A stretch of 64,000 bases of DNA from Paenibacillus_AR sp051594765 (GCF_051594765.1 NZ_JBPPGJ010000012.1:124001-188000), one strand, 5' to 3'; shown: positions 18,022-27,965, counted from the first letter of the stretch. Translations and numbers: made by a program. The notes: generated by a model not told the origin, from the letters alone.

Positions 18022-18257
18022 CTTGGATCCCTCCGCGTTCCTTAGTGTGGTGTTGCCGTCTTATCAGATCGCTTGCGCCCAAGCTCCCCTATGGAGCCTT
18101 GTGCTTCTCCTGGTCCGAACAAACCTTCCATAGCATTCGTAAGAGAAGCGGCGTTTCAAGTGGTAGGCGTTGGCAAGGATTCTATTTCCATTGTTGACAA
18201 GATCTCTTGATGTTATTCGGCTTGCGCGCCAAGGATCCGAGTTGGGCCGGAGGGCTT

Positions 18258-18515
18258 CTATCCGAAGAGTCCCTTCAGCATACCGGTCCACTCCACATAA
18301 GCGATCAAGAAGCTGGCCACCTGGTACCCCAACGCCACGGAGGCAAAAATCAAAAGCAATTTGGCATACGGCCCCTTGGGGTTCTTCAGGAACACCTCCA
18401 GCCGGAGCTGCTGCAGCCCGAGCCATGCGAACGCAATGCATACGAGTACGGTGACGATATAAGCCATGCCGGTGAAGCCCATCGAATATTGATAGGTCGA
18501 TCCTGAAACGCCCAC
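18258..18515 (-). CDS. DUF1146 family membrane protein (YwzB-like)
   Basis: The 85-residue protein has two predicted transmembrane helices, at about residues 16-36 and 50-72. The conserved segment between them (LRLEVFLKNPKGPYAKLLLIF) is characteristic of DUF1146. It uses a GTG start with AGGAGG 8 bases upstream. In Bacillus, ywzB lies between the ATP synthase region and murAA, and this placement agrees. The ywmB gene that normally separates ywzB from murAA is missing. Instead about 240 bases without a supportable gene separate DUF1146 from murA. Function is unknown. Confidence 0.85.
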   Translation of the reverse strand: MGVSGSTYQYSMGFTGMAYIVTVLVCIAFAWLGLQQLRLEVFLKNPKGPYAKLLLIFASVALGYQVASFLIAYVEWTGMLKGLFG

Positions 18516-18552
18516 GTTGCCTACCTCCTGTAGACTTTATTGGCAATCCGGT

Positions 18553-21309
18553 TTAGAGCCCGAGCATCCGGACGGTGACATACATAAATTCCGCTCGGCT
18601 CGCCAGCCGCTCGGGACGGAAGGTACCGTCATCGTAGCCGGAGGCCAAGCCTTCGGCCTTCAGCTGGCGGAGCAGGCTCGCTCCCCAGTAGCGGTAATCC
18701 ACGTCATTGAAGGGCGGCGATATGCCGGCGATTCCCTTCCTGCCGGTAGCGTTGGCCAGAAGCGTCATCATCTCCATCCGGCTGATGTTCCGGTCCGGCG
18801 CGAACTCCGACTCGTTGTAGCCGTTGACGATGCCCGCATGGTTCAGGCGTGCGATGGCTGCATAAGCCCAATGCTCGGAGGAGACGTCCTCGAAGCCGGG
18901 CGGGGGCGCGGTCGGCAGATCCAGGATCCGGTCCAGGATCACCGCCGCTTCCGCCCGGGTGATGGCCTGGTCCGGGTACACCTGGTAGCCGCCATACCCC
19001 TTCACGAACCCGTTCCGGACCATCTTGACGATCTCCGGCTGCGCCCAATGGCCGTACAGATCGGAGAAGCCTTCGACGATGCGGCTCGTATGGACGCGCA
19101 GGCCATAGAGCTGCTGGCGCTGTCCGCTGCTGGACGTCACCTTCAGATAGTAGACGCCGGTAGGCAGGCGGGCCTCTCCGGTGCGAAGGTTGCTGTTCTG
19201 GGTCACCATCGGCATGCTCCGGGTCCGCAAGCCGGCATCGTAGAGCTGTACCTGGATGCCCTGCGGATCCGGCACCAGACCGAGCTCCACATGGATCAGG
19301 CTCTCTCCGTCCAGCCGGAACCGGTACCAGTCCGTATCCGCTGCCGGATCGATGACTCCGAAGTAATTGTCTCCGAAATTCAGCACCGTAGACTGATACG
19401 ACTTGTCATTCGGCTCGTACGGATCTTCATAGGCTGTGGCCAGATGGACGTCCAAGGTATATTCCCCCGATACGGGGTAAGCATAGCTGGCCACATTGGC
19501 CACCTTGATGTAATATTGCCCCGGCCTCACTTCGATCTCATAGCTCTCCGGCTGGCCGTCTCCGTTATGATCGATGGTGAACTCCCGTTCCCCCCTGCGG
19601 AACAGGGACAGGACCGGATCGATCCGGGCCGTATCCGGGGTGACCTTCAGCTTCAGCGTTCCCGTCTGCTCGACGGTCATGCTGAACCAGTCCTGATCCT
19701 GGTAATGGTCGAAGGTTCCCGTGATCAGCTGACTGCGGGCAGGGAGCCGGTAGGCCTTGTATTGGCGGTCGTTATCCTCGAAGGCGTCCCGGTAAATATT
19801 GAAATTCACGTCCAGCACATAAGGTGTTCCCGGGCGCTTGCCCGAATCGGAGACCCGGACATAGTGGCGCCCCTTCTTCACTTCTACGGCCGCGCCCTCC
19901 TCCAATCCCACCCTGTCGCTGAGATCGGATTCCTGCCGGTCGGATTCGGGGACGTGGGATACGTTCAACCCGTAGCTTGCGCCGGAGATCCGGTAATGGG
20001 CCGTTCCGTCGAAAGGCGCCTCCCAGACGTACCAGTCCTCTTCCCCCGCGCTCAGGTAGGCGGATACGCCTTTGTTGGAAGAGATGGGCCGGGACTCCGC
20101 CTGGCGGTCATTGGGCTCGTAGAGGTCCTGCTTCGGCGCTTCCCGGACGGCCCGGTCCGCTCTTACCATTCCGTAGCCGCTCTGGCGGTCCCAACCGGAG
20201 GATCCCAGATCCTGCGCAGTCTGGCGCAGCAGGTTCCGCACCTGTGCCGGGGACAGCTCCGGGCGGACGCTCCACGCCAGGGCCGCCACACCGGCCACCT
20301 GGGGCGCCGCCATGGAGGTGCCGTCCTGGTAGCCATAGCCGCCCCCCATCATGGTGGTGAACACGACCCAAGGCGCCATCAAGTCCAGCTCCGGACCGCT
20401 GTTGGACATACGCTCCGGCTTGTTGTCCGGACCTACCCCGCCAACGGCCAGCACCGTGTTGTACGCAGCCGGATATTTCACCGCATTGCCCTCATTGCCG
20501 GATGCCGCCACCAGCAGAACGCCTTGCTCTTCCGCCTCGGCCACGATCTTCTCCATATAGGAGGAATATTTATTCAATCCCAGAGAGAGCACCACGATCT
20601 TCGCACCGTTCTGCACGGCGTATCGGATGCCCTCTCCCAGCTTATCTTCATCACCGTTCCCGTCGGCTTCCAACGCCTTAACCGGGAGAATGCTGGCATT
20701 CCAGAGCAGTCCGGCCGTCCCCTTATCGTTATCGCCCCATGCGGCGATCACCCCGGCTACGTTGGTTCCGTGGCCGTTGTCGTCATCGGGAAGCGTGCCG
20801 GGCTCCACCAGGTTCACCCCGGGCAAGAGACGCCCGGCCAGATCCGGGTGGCTGCGGTCCACGCCCGTATCCACCACGGCGATCACGAGGTTGCGCCCCG
20901 TCGTCACCTCCCATGCGGCTTCCGCACGGATTTGGCTCAGATAACGCTGGTTGCTGTACAACGGGTCATTGGGCATCTTGGCCGCCTTCACCCGCTGGTT
21001 CGGCTGGAAGCTCTCCACGCCGGCATATTGGCTCCAGCGGTCCTTCCACTCGTCCAGCTGCCGACCGGGTGCCGGACGGGCTACCGTAACCCGGGATTCC
21101 CGGTAATACGAGGTAACTTCACTTTCGTCGAAGAAGGCCTGAGGCGGCTCCACGGTCCACTGCAGGATCCAGGTTCCCCCGTCTTCCTGCGGCTGGGCGC
21201 CCGCCTTGGGACCCTCCGTTCCTATCGTGATCAACATTCCGATGACCAGAGCCAGGACGACTCCGCCTACAACCGGCAACCATCTATATGAAGTGGAACG
21301 TTCCGTCAT
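18553..21309 (-). CDS. SLH-anchored subtilisin-like (S8) serine protease
   Basis: The 918-residue extracellular protease has a transmembrane or signal segment at residues 12-30. The subtilase domain follows, with catalytic Asp147 (AVVDTGVD), His180 (NGHGTNVAG), Ser332 (GTSMAAPQVAG) and oxyanion Asn272. The middle holds repeated beta-rich domains of the bacterial pre-peptidase C-terminal type, with two DRYEPN-like or DxYEPND motifs (LYEPNDRQ, PYEPNDKS). Three SLH repeats occupy the last about 180 residues. SLH domains bind pyruvylated wall polymer, the product of csaB. I start at MTERST because GGAGG lies 10 bases upstream. The longer GTG start has none. A TATAAT hexamer at 21437-21442 may be its promoter -10. 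Confidence 0.93.
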   Translation of the reverse strand: MTERSTSYRWLPVVGGVVLALVIGMLITIGTEGPKAGAQPQEDGGTWILQWTVEPPQAFFDESEVTSYYRESRVTVARPAPGRQLDEWKDRWSQYAGVESFQPNQRVKAAKMPNDPLYSNQRYLSQIRAEAAWEVTTGRNLVIAVVDTGVDRSHPDLAGRLLPGVNLVEPGTLPDDDNGHGTNVAGVIAAWGDNDKGTAGLLWNASILPVKALEADGNGDEDKLGEGIRYAVQNGAKIVVLSLGLNKYSSYMEKIVAEAEEQGVLLVAASGNEGNAVKYPAAYNTVLAVGGVGPDNKPERMSNSGPELDLMAPWVVFTTMMGGGYGYQDGTSMAAPQVAGVAALAWSVRPELSPAQVRNLLRQTAQDLGSSGWDRQSGYGMVRADRAVREAPKQDLYEPNDRQAESRPISSNKGVSAYLSAGEEDWYVWEAPFDGTAHYRISGASYGLNVSHVPESDRQESDLSDRVGLEEGAAVEVKKGRHYVRVSDSGKRPGTPYVLDVNFNIYRDAFEDNDRQYKAYRLPARSQLITGTFDHYQDQDWFSMTVEQTGTLKLKVTPDTARIDPVLSLFRRGEREFTIDHNGDGQPESYEIEVRPGQYYIKVANVASYAYPVSGEYTLDVHLATAYEDPYEPNDKSYQSTVLNFGDNYFGVIDPAADTDWYRFRLDGESLIHVELGLVPDPQGIQVQLYDAGLRTRSMPMVTQNSNLRTGEARLPTGVYYLKVTSSSGQRQQLYGLRVHTSRIVEGFSDLYGHWAQPEIVKMVRNGFVKGYGGYQVYPDQAITRAEAAVILDRILDLPTAPPPGFEDVSSEHWAYAAIARLNHAGIVNGYNESEFAPDRNISRMEMMTLLANATGRKGIAGISPPFNDVDYRYWGASLLRQLKAEGLASGYDDGTFRPERLASRAEFMYVTVRMLGL

Positions 21310-21465
21310 TCTGTCGTACCCTCCAAAGCTCCTGCTGTAATTCCGGTTCTTCCGGTTCACTCAAAGCCGATCATGTCCTATTCGAGAACCGGACCATGTT
21401 CCCCTTCCCGCCATGGCAAAAGGGTACCAAAGACCCATTATACATCAGAATTTCCTGAAGCGGGC

Positions 21466-21499
21466 AAAAAAAGAAAGCCGATCCCTCATAGGATCGGCT
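21466..21499 (-). terminator. Terminator of the nuo operon
   Basis: AGCCGATCC and GGATCGGCT form a perfect 9-bp stem with a 6-base loop, followed by TTCTTTTTTTG on the minus strand, just after nuoN. Confidence 0.9.
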
Positions 21500-21526
21500 C
21501 TTAAGCTTGCTGGTACTAGCGGGTTG

Positions 21527-23050
21527 TTAAGGCTGACCGAAGAGATCGGTACCCAGGGAGAAGATGTTCTGAATGCCCTCCAGGATCACGTGCGGGAAGA
21601 AGCCCATCAAGAGCCCGGCCGCGGCACATACCCAGAGGGTAATGGTCAGCGGCAGAGTCGGCTTCACGTCCTTCGCCTCTTCATCGTAGCGCATGAACAT
21701 CTGGCGGATCATCCCGAAGTAGTAATAGAACGAGACGACGCTCGTCAGGATCATGACGGCCGCCAGCCAGAACTGATGATTCTCCATCGCGCCGAGCATG
21801 ATGAAGATCTTGCCGAAGAAACCGCCGGTCACCGGGATGCCGGCCAGAGACAGGATGATCAGCACCATGGCCGCAGCGGTCCAGGGCGCCCGATAGTACA
21901 ATCCGGCCAGGGCCTTCAAGCCCGTCTCGCCGGTGGAATGCTCCAGAATCATGATCAAGGCGAACGCGCCGACATTCATGAACAGGTACGCGATCAGGTA
22001 GAACAGCATCTCCTGGAACGTGGTGTAATGGACCAGGGAGAAGCCGGAAGCCACCGGCACCAGCAGATATCCGGCGTTGGCAATGCCAGAGTAGGCCATG
22101 AGCCGCTTCAGATCCGTCTGGCGCAGGGCCATCGTATTGCCCAGGATCATCGCCGCGGCGGCTACGGCCGCCATAGCCAGGAAGCCGTCATGCCCGATGG
22201 GGGCCTTGGAGCTTTCCGTACCGACGCCGTAGTAGACCGTTGTGAAGACCCGGAATACGATGGCGAAGGCCGCTCCTTTGGAGACGACGGCCAGGAAAGC
22301 CGTCACCGGCGTTGCCGCGCCCTGATACACGTCCGGAGCCCAGGAATGGAACGGCGCAGCCGCAATCTTGAAGCCGAAGCCGGCCAGGAGCAGGAAGAAG
22401 GACATGTACACCAGCGGTCCGAAGGAATCCAGACTGCCCTCCAATGCGGTGCGGATCTCCAGCAGCCGGGTGGTGCCGGTCATGCCGTACAGGAAGGACA
22501 TGCCGTACAGGATGATGGCGGAGGAGACGGCGCCCAGCGCCAAGTATTTGAACCCGGCCTCGTTAGCCAGCACATTCCGTTTCTTGATGCCCACCATAAT
22601 GTAGGAGGTGATGCTCAAGGTTTCCAAGCCGACGAACAGGGTGATCAGGTCCCCCGAGGAGGCCATGATCATGGCGCCCAGCACCGCCGGCAGGAACAGG
22701 TAGTAGAATTCGCCCTGATGCTGGACGTCGTCCTCCTTCAGCGTGCCCAGGCTCATGAATACGATGAGCCCGGTACCGCCCAGGAACACCAGCTTCATCA
22801 GGTTGCCGAAGTCGTCGATCCGGTAGCTCTCGTTCAGGAGGCTGATGGGCTGGTCGGTACCCAGCCGCTGGATGACGAAGTAGGCGGAGATGGCGACGGC
22901 AAGAACGGTCAGCCATCCGAGGATGGTCCGCTTGAGTGCCGCCGGCATGAATAAATCGAGCAAGGACAAGATGACGGCGGAGATGACCAGGGTCAGCTCC
23001 GGAGCCAAATAGCCTAAATCGCTCAGCCTCAGTCCGTTTAGTTGATCCAT
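21527..23050 (-). CDS. nuoN: NADH-quinone oxidoreductase subunit N (proton-pumping)
   Basis: NuoN is one of three antiporter-like membrane subunits of respiratory complex I. The 507-residue polytopic protein has the proton-antiporter family core: SSGDLITLFVGLETLSI with the conserved Glu, FHSWAPDVYQGAATPVTAFLA with the Lys-bearing neighbouring helix, and LKRLMAYSGIANAGYLL. GGAGG lies 7 bases before the ATG. It is the last gene of the operon, 3 bases after nuoM, and is followed by a terminator. Confidence 0.95.
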   Translation of the reverse strand: MDQLNGLRLSDLGYLAPELTLVISAVILSLLDLFMPAALKRTILGWLTVLAVAISAYFVIQRLGTDQPISLLNESYRIDDFGNLMKLVFLGGTGLIVFMSLGTLKEDDVQHQGEFYYLFLPAVLGAMIMASSGDLITLFVGLETLSITSYIMVGIKKRNVLANEAGFKYLALGAVSSAIILYGMSFLYGMTGTTRLLEIRTALEGSLDSFGPLVYMSFFLLLAGFGFKIAAAPFHSWAPDVYQGAATPVTAFLAVVSKGAAFAIVFRVFTTVYYGVGTESSKAPIGHDGFLAMAAVAAAAMILGNTMALRQTDLKRLMAYSGIANAGYLLVPVASGFSLVHYTTFQEMLFYLIAYLFMNVGAFALIMILEHSTGETGLKALAGLYYRAPWTAAAMVLIILSLAGIPVTGGFFGKIFIMLGAMENHQFWLAAVMILTSVVSFYYYFGMIRQMFMRYDEEAKDVKPTLPLTITLWVCAAAGLLMGFFPHVILEGIQNIFSLGTDLFGQP

Positions 23051-23053
23051 GGT

Positions 23054-24721
23054 CTACCCTCCGATCTTGGTCGTGATGGTTTGGATGAATGTATCGAAAT
23101 CGGCGACGGTTTGTTGCATCGTCTGGGTCAGAATTCCCGGGTAGACCCCTAACAGCAGGATGAACGCCACCAGAGTGATCATCGGGATCGCCTCGATCAG
23201 CCGTGCGTCCTTCAGGCCCTTGAACTGCTCCGGAATGGGACCGTAGGTGATGCCCATGACCCCGCGGAGCATGTAGACCGCAGCCAGGATGATGCCCAGC
23301 GTGCCTACGATGGCCACCGCCCGCATGGAATCGAAGATGCCCAGGAAGGCCAGGAACTCGCCGGCGAAGCCGGCCAAGCCCGGAAGGCCCAAGGACGCCA
23401 TGCCCGCCACCATCAGAATGCCTCCGATGAAGGGAATCGAGCGGGCCAAGCCGGACAGCTCCCGCAGGTCCGTCGTTTCCGTTCTTTCATATATACTGCC
23501 GACCAGGAGGAACAAAAGGGCCGAGATGAGCCCGTGGGAGATCATCTGGAAGACCGCGCCCTGAAGACCGGCCTGGTTGAAGGCGGCGATCCCCAGAAGC
23601 ACGATGCCCATATGGCTGATACTGGAGTACGCCAGCACCAGCTTGAAGTCGTCCTGCTTGAAGGCGATGACGGCTCCGTAGATGATGTTGATGAGACCCA
23701 GGATGGCGATGACCAGGGCCCAGTTTTTGGCCTCCTCCGGGAAGAGCAGCACACCGAAGCGGATCAAGCCGTAGGCGCCCATCTTCAGAAGAATGCCGGA
23801 GTGGATCATGACGATGGAAGGCGGTGCTTCCGTATGCACCTTCGTCATCCAGGTGTGGAACGGGAAGATCGGCAGCTTGATGCCGAAGGCGATCAGGAGC
23901 AGCAGGAACACCGTAGTCTTGCCGTCGATGGTCCAGGAGAGATCGCCCCACAGCTTGATGCTCCACTCCATAATGCCCTGCAGATAGAACGGGTTGGCCG
24001 GATTGACCGTATTCACGTAGGATTGGACATCCTCGCCGAACAGGTTCTTGGTAATGTCTCCGTAGTGCCCCGTGAAGTACAGCGCGCCTCCGTCCTGTAC
24101 GAGCCCAGCCGTGGCCACCAGCGCCAGGAAAGCGATCAGCATGATGGCGGAGCCGATGCCGTTATAGATCAGGAACTTGTTGGCCGCCTTCTCCCGTTGG
24201 ATGTAGCCATAGATGCCGATCAAGAAGAACATCGGAACCAAGGTCACCTCGAAGAACACGAAGAACAAGAACAGATCCTGGGCCATGAACACGCCGAACA
24301 TGCCGGTCTCGAGCAGCAGGAACAGGATATAGTACAGCTTGTGACGCTTCTTGATGAACTTGGAGGCCAGTGCCGCCATGGTACCCACCAGAGCCGTCAG
24401 GAACACCATCGGCAGGGACAGTCCGTCCACCGCCATCGTGTAGTCGAACTTGATCGTCAGCGATTCCAGCTGCTGCGAGAGATTGCTCTCCAGCGCCAAC
24501 GGGATATGGATCCAGCTGTACTGCTCCGCATACTGGAAGCCTCCGTTGGTCGTGTTGAAGTCCACGTAGAGCCAGACGGACAAAGCCAGCGGGATCAGCG
24601 TCGCCGCCACGGCTACGGTGCGGATCCACCTCCCGTTGCTCTTCGGGATGAACAGCAGAGCCAGAACCCCGAGCAGCGGCGAGAACGCAATCAGGCTTAA
24701 GATCGGGAAATCATCCAACAT
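23054..24721 (-). CDS. nuoM: NADH-quinone oxidoreductase subunit M (proton-pumping)
   Basis: The 555-residue antiporter-like complex I subunit has FFVFFEVTLVPMFFLIGIYG, with its essential Glu, PIFPFHTWMTKVHTEAPPSIVMI and FKLVLAYSSISHMGIVLLG. The start at MLDDF is set by GGAGG 7 bases upstream and overlaps the end of nuoL by 11 bases. The alternative frame start 7 codons earlier contains that Shine-Dalgarno. About 14 hydrophobic helices are visible. Confidence 0.95.
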   Translation of the reverse strand: MLDDFPILSLIAFSPLLGVLALLFIPKSNGRWIRTVAVAATLIPLALSVWLYVDFNTTNGGFQYAEQYSWIHIPLALESNLSQQLESLTIKFDYTMAVDGLSLPMVFLTALVGTMAALASKFIKKRHKLYYILFLLLETGMFGVFMAQDLFLFFVFFEVTLVPMFFLIGIYGYIQREKAANKFLIYNGIGSAIMLIAFLALVATAGLVQDGGALYFTGHYGDITKNLFGEDVQSYVNTVNPANPFYLQGIMEWSIKLWGDLSWTIDGKTTVFLLLLIAFGIKLPIFPFHTWMTKVHTEAPPSIVMIHSGILLKMGAYGLIRFGVLLFPEEAKNWALVIAILGLINIIYGAVIAFKQDDFKLVLAYSSISHMGIVLLGIAAFNQAGLQGAVFQMISHGLISALLFLLVGSIYERTETTDLRELSGLARSIPFIGGILMVAGMASLGLPGLAGFAGEFLAFLGIFDSMRAVAIVGTLGIILAAVYMLRGVMGITYGPIPEQFKGLKDARLIEAIPMITLVAFILLLGVYPGILTQTMQQTVADFDTFIQTITTKIGG

Positions 24722-26612
24722 GGAAGTACCTCCTTCCCGCAAAAGCCAGCACCAGGATCACGATGGACAACACCGTGACCAAGCCGTAGGTCTGCACCTG
24801 TCCGTTCTGAACTCGCCGGCCCCATTGGCCGATGCCGCCGGTTCCTGCGGCAACTAAGCGGACGCAGCCGTCGATGATGAACTCATCGATGACGGCCAGG
24901 AGCATGGCGAGCCCGCTGAGCGGAGCAACGATCACGGTTTGATACAGCTCGTCGATGTAGTATTTGCGGTTCAGCAGCTTATAGAGCCAAGGCGCACCGG
25001 ATGTGACCAGGTCTTGGCGGATCGATTGCTTCGCATAGATGAGCCAGCCCAGCGCGATACCGGCGATGGCCATCAGGTTGGACAGCAGTACGACGGTCCA
25101 GTCGATGGCTTCGTGAGCCTCGTGCCCCGGCGCCAGCCATTCGCCGAACCAGTTGTTCATGCCCGGCACGAAGACGAAGCCGGCTACCACGGCCAGCACA
25201 GCCAGGACCAGCAGCGGCAGGGTCATGGACAGCGGGGACTCATGAGGTTCGCCATGCCCGGAGTGGTCATGGGAACGGCTTTTGCCCGTAAAGACGAGGA
25301 AGAACAAGCGGGACATGTAGAACGCGGTGAAGAACGCGCCGATCAATCCTACGATGAAGACGCCCATATGGTCGCTATGGTAGGCTTCCGCCAGAATGGC
25401 GTCCTTGGACCAGAAGCCGGACAGCGGGAATACGCCGGACAAGGCCAGAGTGCCGATGGCGAAGGTCCAGGCCGTAATCTTCATGTGACGGCCCACGCCG
25501 CCCATCTCGTGAATGTTCTGGGTATGCACCGCGTGGATCACGCTGCCTGCGCCCAGGAACAAGAGGGCCTTGAAGAACGCGTGGGTGAACAGGTGGAAGA
25601 TGCCGGCGGTGTAAGCCGCCCACGTCCCCAAGCCCAGCGCCATCATCATGTAGCCCAATTGGCTGACGGTGGAATACGCCAGGATGCGCTTGATGTCATT
25701 CTGCGCCGTGCCGATGGTGGCGGCGAACAGAGCGGTGAAGGCGCCGACGACGGTGACGACCAAGAGAGCCGTATCCGAAGCCAGGAAAATATCATAGGTC
25801 CGCGCCACCAGATAGACCCCGGCTGCAACCATCGTCGCCGCATGGATCAGAGCGGAGATGGGAGTCGGGCCTTCCATGGCGTCCGGCAGCCAGGTATGTA
25901 ACGGGAATTGGCCCGATTTGCCCATAGCGCCGATGAAGATCAGTACGCCGATCCAGGTTACGATGCCGGCTTCGATGGCCGGTGTGCCTTGGAAGGCGTT
26001 GTGAATGGCGGAGAAATCGAGTCTGTGCTCCGGCATGTACCAGAAGAGCAGCAGAATCCCGATGAACAGCCCTACGTCCCCGATGCGGGTGACGATGAAG
26101 GCCTTCTTGGCGGCGGCCCTCGCCTCCGGCTTATGGTACCAGAAGCCGACCAGGAGGAAGGAGCACACGCCCACCAGCTCCCAGAACACGTACAGCTGCA
26201 GCAGGTTCGAGGAGATGACCAGCCCCAGCATGGAGAAGGTGAAGAGCGAGATGTAGCCGAAGAACACGGTAATCCGCTCGTCGTCCTGCATATAGCCGCT
26301 GGAGTAGATATTGACCAGGAAGCTGACCAGCGTAACCACGACCAGCATCAAGGCGTTCAGATTCGTCACCTCGTAGCCGAAGCGCAGAGCGGTGTCGCCG
26401 AACTTCAGCCATTCGAAGTCATTCCAGGTATAATCCTGCGTATGCCCCAGTCTCTCGAAGAAGATCAGGACGGATAGGACAAGGGAAATTCCGGTTAAAG
26501 TAATGCCGGTGTACACGCCAAAGGTTCTGGCCTGTCTTCCGAACGCCGTCAGAACGATGAACGCCAGAAGCGGAAACACCGGAACGAGCCAAGCCAGCTG
26601 TGAGAATTCCAA
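24711..26612 (-). CDS. nuoL: NADH-quinone oxidoreductase subunit L (proton-pumping)
   Basis: This is the largest antiporter-like subunit, 633 residues, and it normally carries the long lateral helix at its C-terminus. The core motifs are LLQLYVFWELVGVCSFLLVGFW, FPLHTWLPDAMEGPTPISALIHAATM and IKRILAYSTVSQLGYMMMALG. It uses a TTG start with GGGGGAG 5 bases upstream. A His-rich loop (SHDHSGHGEPHESP) lies at about residue 450. It follows nuoK by 13 bases. Confidence 0.95.
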   Translation of the reverse strand: MEFSQLAWLVPVFPLLAFIVLTAFGRQARTFGVYTGITLTGISLVLSVLIFFERLGHTQDYTWNDFEWLKFGDTALRFGYEVTNLNALMLVVVTLVSFLVNIYSSGYMQDDERITVFFGYISLFTFSMLGLVISSNLLQLYVFWELVGVCSFLLVGFWYHKPEARAAAKKAFIVTRIGDVGLFIGILLLFWYMPEHRLDFSAIHNAFQGTPAIEAGIVTWIGVLIFIGAMGKSGQFPLHTWLPDAMEGPTPISALIHAATMVAAGVYLVARTYDIFLASDTALLVVTVVGAFTALFAATIGTAQNDIKRILAYSTVSQLGYMMMALGLGTWAAYTAGIFHLFTHAFFKALLFLGAGSVIHAVHTQNIHEMGGVGRHMKITAWTFAIGTLALSGVFPLSGFWSKDAILAEAYHSDHMGVFIVGLIGAFFTAFYMSRLFFLVFTGKSRSHDHSGHGEPHESPLSMTLPLLVLAVLAVVAGFVFVPGMNNWFGEWLAPGHEAHEAIDWTVVLLSNLMAIAGIALGWLIYAKQSIRQDLVTSGAPWLYKLLNRKYYIDELYQTVIVAPLSGLAMLLAVIDEFIIDGCVRLVAAGTGGIGQWGRRVQNGQVQTYGLVTVLSIVILVLAFAGRRYFHVG

Positions 26613-26625
26613 GTTGTCTCCCCCT

Positions 26626-26937
26626 CTACTTTTTCATCAGGTTCATTTCATCGACGTCGGTGGTGCCCCGGTTGCGGTACAGGGCGATCAAGAGCGCGAT
26701 GCCGACCGATACCTCGGCAGCCGCTACGGTAATATTGAACAGCGAGAAAATTTGCCCCGTCAGGGACGGCCCCACGCCCAGCTTGGAGAATGCCACCAGA
26801 TTCAGGTTCACGGCATTCAGCATCAGCTCGACGGACAAGAGCACGACGATGGCGCTGCGTTTGGTCAGGGCGCCGTACAAGCCGATGCAGAAGAGAATGG
26901 CTCCTAACATCAGGTAGGAGCTGATCTGATCGCTCAT
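26626..26937 (-). CDS. nuoK: NADH-quinone oxidoreductase subunit K
   Basis: The 103-residue membrane subunit with three helices corresponds to mitochondrial ND4L. It contains the two conserved membrane Glu residues (VLLSVELMLNAVNLNLVAF and VTVAAAEVSVGIALLIALYRN) that form part of the central proton path. AGGAGG lies 6 bases before the ATG and the gene starts 1 base after nuoJ ends. Confidence 0.95.
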   Translation of the reverse strand: MSDQISSYLMLGAILFCIGLYGALTKRSAIVVLLSVELMLNAVNLNLVAFSKLGVGPSLTGQIFSLFNITVAAAEVSVGIALLIALYRNRGTTDVDEMNLMKK

Positions 26938-26938
26938 G

Positions 26939-27478
26939 CTATTCCTCCTCCCTCTTGGCGAGCACGATGGCGCCGATGAAGGCCACGGTCAGAAGCACCG
27001 ACATCAGCTCGAAGGGAATCACATGCTCGTTGAAAATCAGCTTGCCGATGGAAGCCGTGTTGTTCTCCCCGGGGTCGAACGCTTGGGCGTCCGGAAACGT
27101 GGAGTACTGAATGGCATAGAACAGAATGCCAAACAGAGCCACCGCGCCGATCCCGGTCAGCCACGTGTGGAGGGGGCGCTTCAGCTCCGTCTCTTCGCTT
27201 TCGTGCTTGGTCATCATGATGCCGAATATCATCAGAATCGAGATGGCGCCTGCATAGATCAGTATCTGAACGAAGGCCACGAACTCTGCGTTCAAGAGAA
27301 CGTAGAGTCCGGCCAGGCTCAGGAATGTGACGGCTAGCGAGACTACCATATGGATCACCCGGGTGAAGCTGATGGCGAAGATCGCACCGCCGATGGCCAG
27401 CAGCGCGAAGACGAAGAACATCAGATTCGCGGGTGTGGAGAAGAGCTGGCTGAGTCCGTCCTGCAGATTACCCAACAT
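26939..27478 (-). CDS. nuoJ: NADH-quinone oxidoreductase subunit J
   Basis: The 179-residue ND6-type subunit has five hydrophobic helices. It contains the conserved FTRVIHMVVSLAVTFLSLAGLYVLLNAEFVAF block and the YAGAISILMIFGIMM helix. I start at the ATG of MLGNL, with AGGAGG 11 bases upstream. The alternative GTG four codons earlier overlaps the Shine-Dalgarno. It begins 1 base after the nuoI stop codon. Confidence 0.94.
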   Translation of the reverse strand: MLGNLQDGLSQLFSTPANLMFFVFALLAIGGAIFAISFTRVIHMVVSLAVTFLSLAGLYVLLNAEFVAFVQILIYAGAISILMIFGIMMTKHESEETELKRPLHTWLTGIGAVALFGILFYAIQYSTFPDAQAFDPGENNTASIGKLIFNEHVIPFELMSVLLTVAFIGAIVLAKREEE

Positions 27479-27479
27479 G

Positions 27480-27965
27480 TTACTTGGCACCTCCTGAGGG
27501 CTTCGCCTTGGCTAAGCCGGCTTCGGAAGCATTCGCTTTCGGAGCTTGGGAAATGTTGTCCTTCCGGATATTCGTGTCATTCTCGTTCAGCCACTCCAGG
27601 TTCTTGAACAGATCGTCGCGGCTGTAGGCAGCCAGCTCGAAGTTGTTGGTCATGATGATGGCTTCCGTCGGACATACCTCCGTGCACAGATCGCACAGAA
27701 TGCAGATTTCAAAGTTGATATCGTAGGTATCGATAACCTTTCCCTTTTTCTCGGGATCGGGGTTGGCTTTGCCTGTAAGCGTTATGCACTCCGTCGGACA
27801 GATCCGGGCGCACTGATTGCAGACGATACACTTCTCCGGATCAAAATGCTGGATGCCGCGGAAGCGGTCCGGCATTTCCAGAGGAACGTCGGGATAGGCG
27901 TAGGTAATCTTCTTCTTGGTCAGATTCCTGAAGGTGACGCCCATGCCTTTGATAATTCCCTTCAC
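27480..27965 (-). CDS. nuoI: NADH-quinone oxidoreductase subunit I (two [4Fe-4S] clusters)
   Basis: The 161-residue ferredoxin-like peripheral subunit has two CxxCxxCxxxCP motifs: CIVCNQCARICP and CILCDLCTEVCP. These bind clusters N6a and N6b in the electron path to quinone. The N-terminal FRNLTKKKITYAYPDVP segment is typical. It uses a GTG start (MKGIIKG) preceded by AAGGGGTG. The C-terminal tail of about 30 residues is rich in Ala and Lys and is longer than in some relatives. Confidence 0.96.
   Translation of the reverse strand: MKGIIKGMGVTFRNLTKKKITYAYPDVPLEMPDRFRGIQHFDPEKCIVCNQCARICPTECITLTGKANPDPEKKGKVIDTYDINFEICILCDLCTEVCPTEAIIMTNNFELAAYSRDDLFKNLEWLNENDTNIRKDNISQAPKANASEAGLAKAKPSGGAK

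Noticed and set aside
18517..21291. 924-codon plus-strand open frame
   Set aside because: It is the antisense shadow of the SLH subtilase gene. It has no sensible start signals, composition is biased to His/Arg/Pro/Gly, and the minus-strand frame has clear catalytic motifs.
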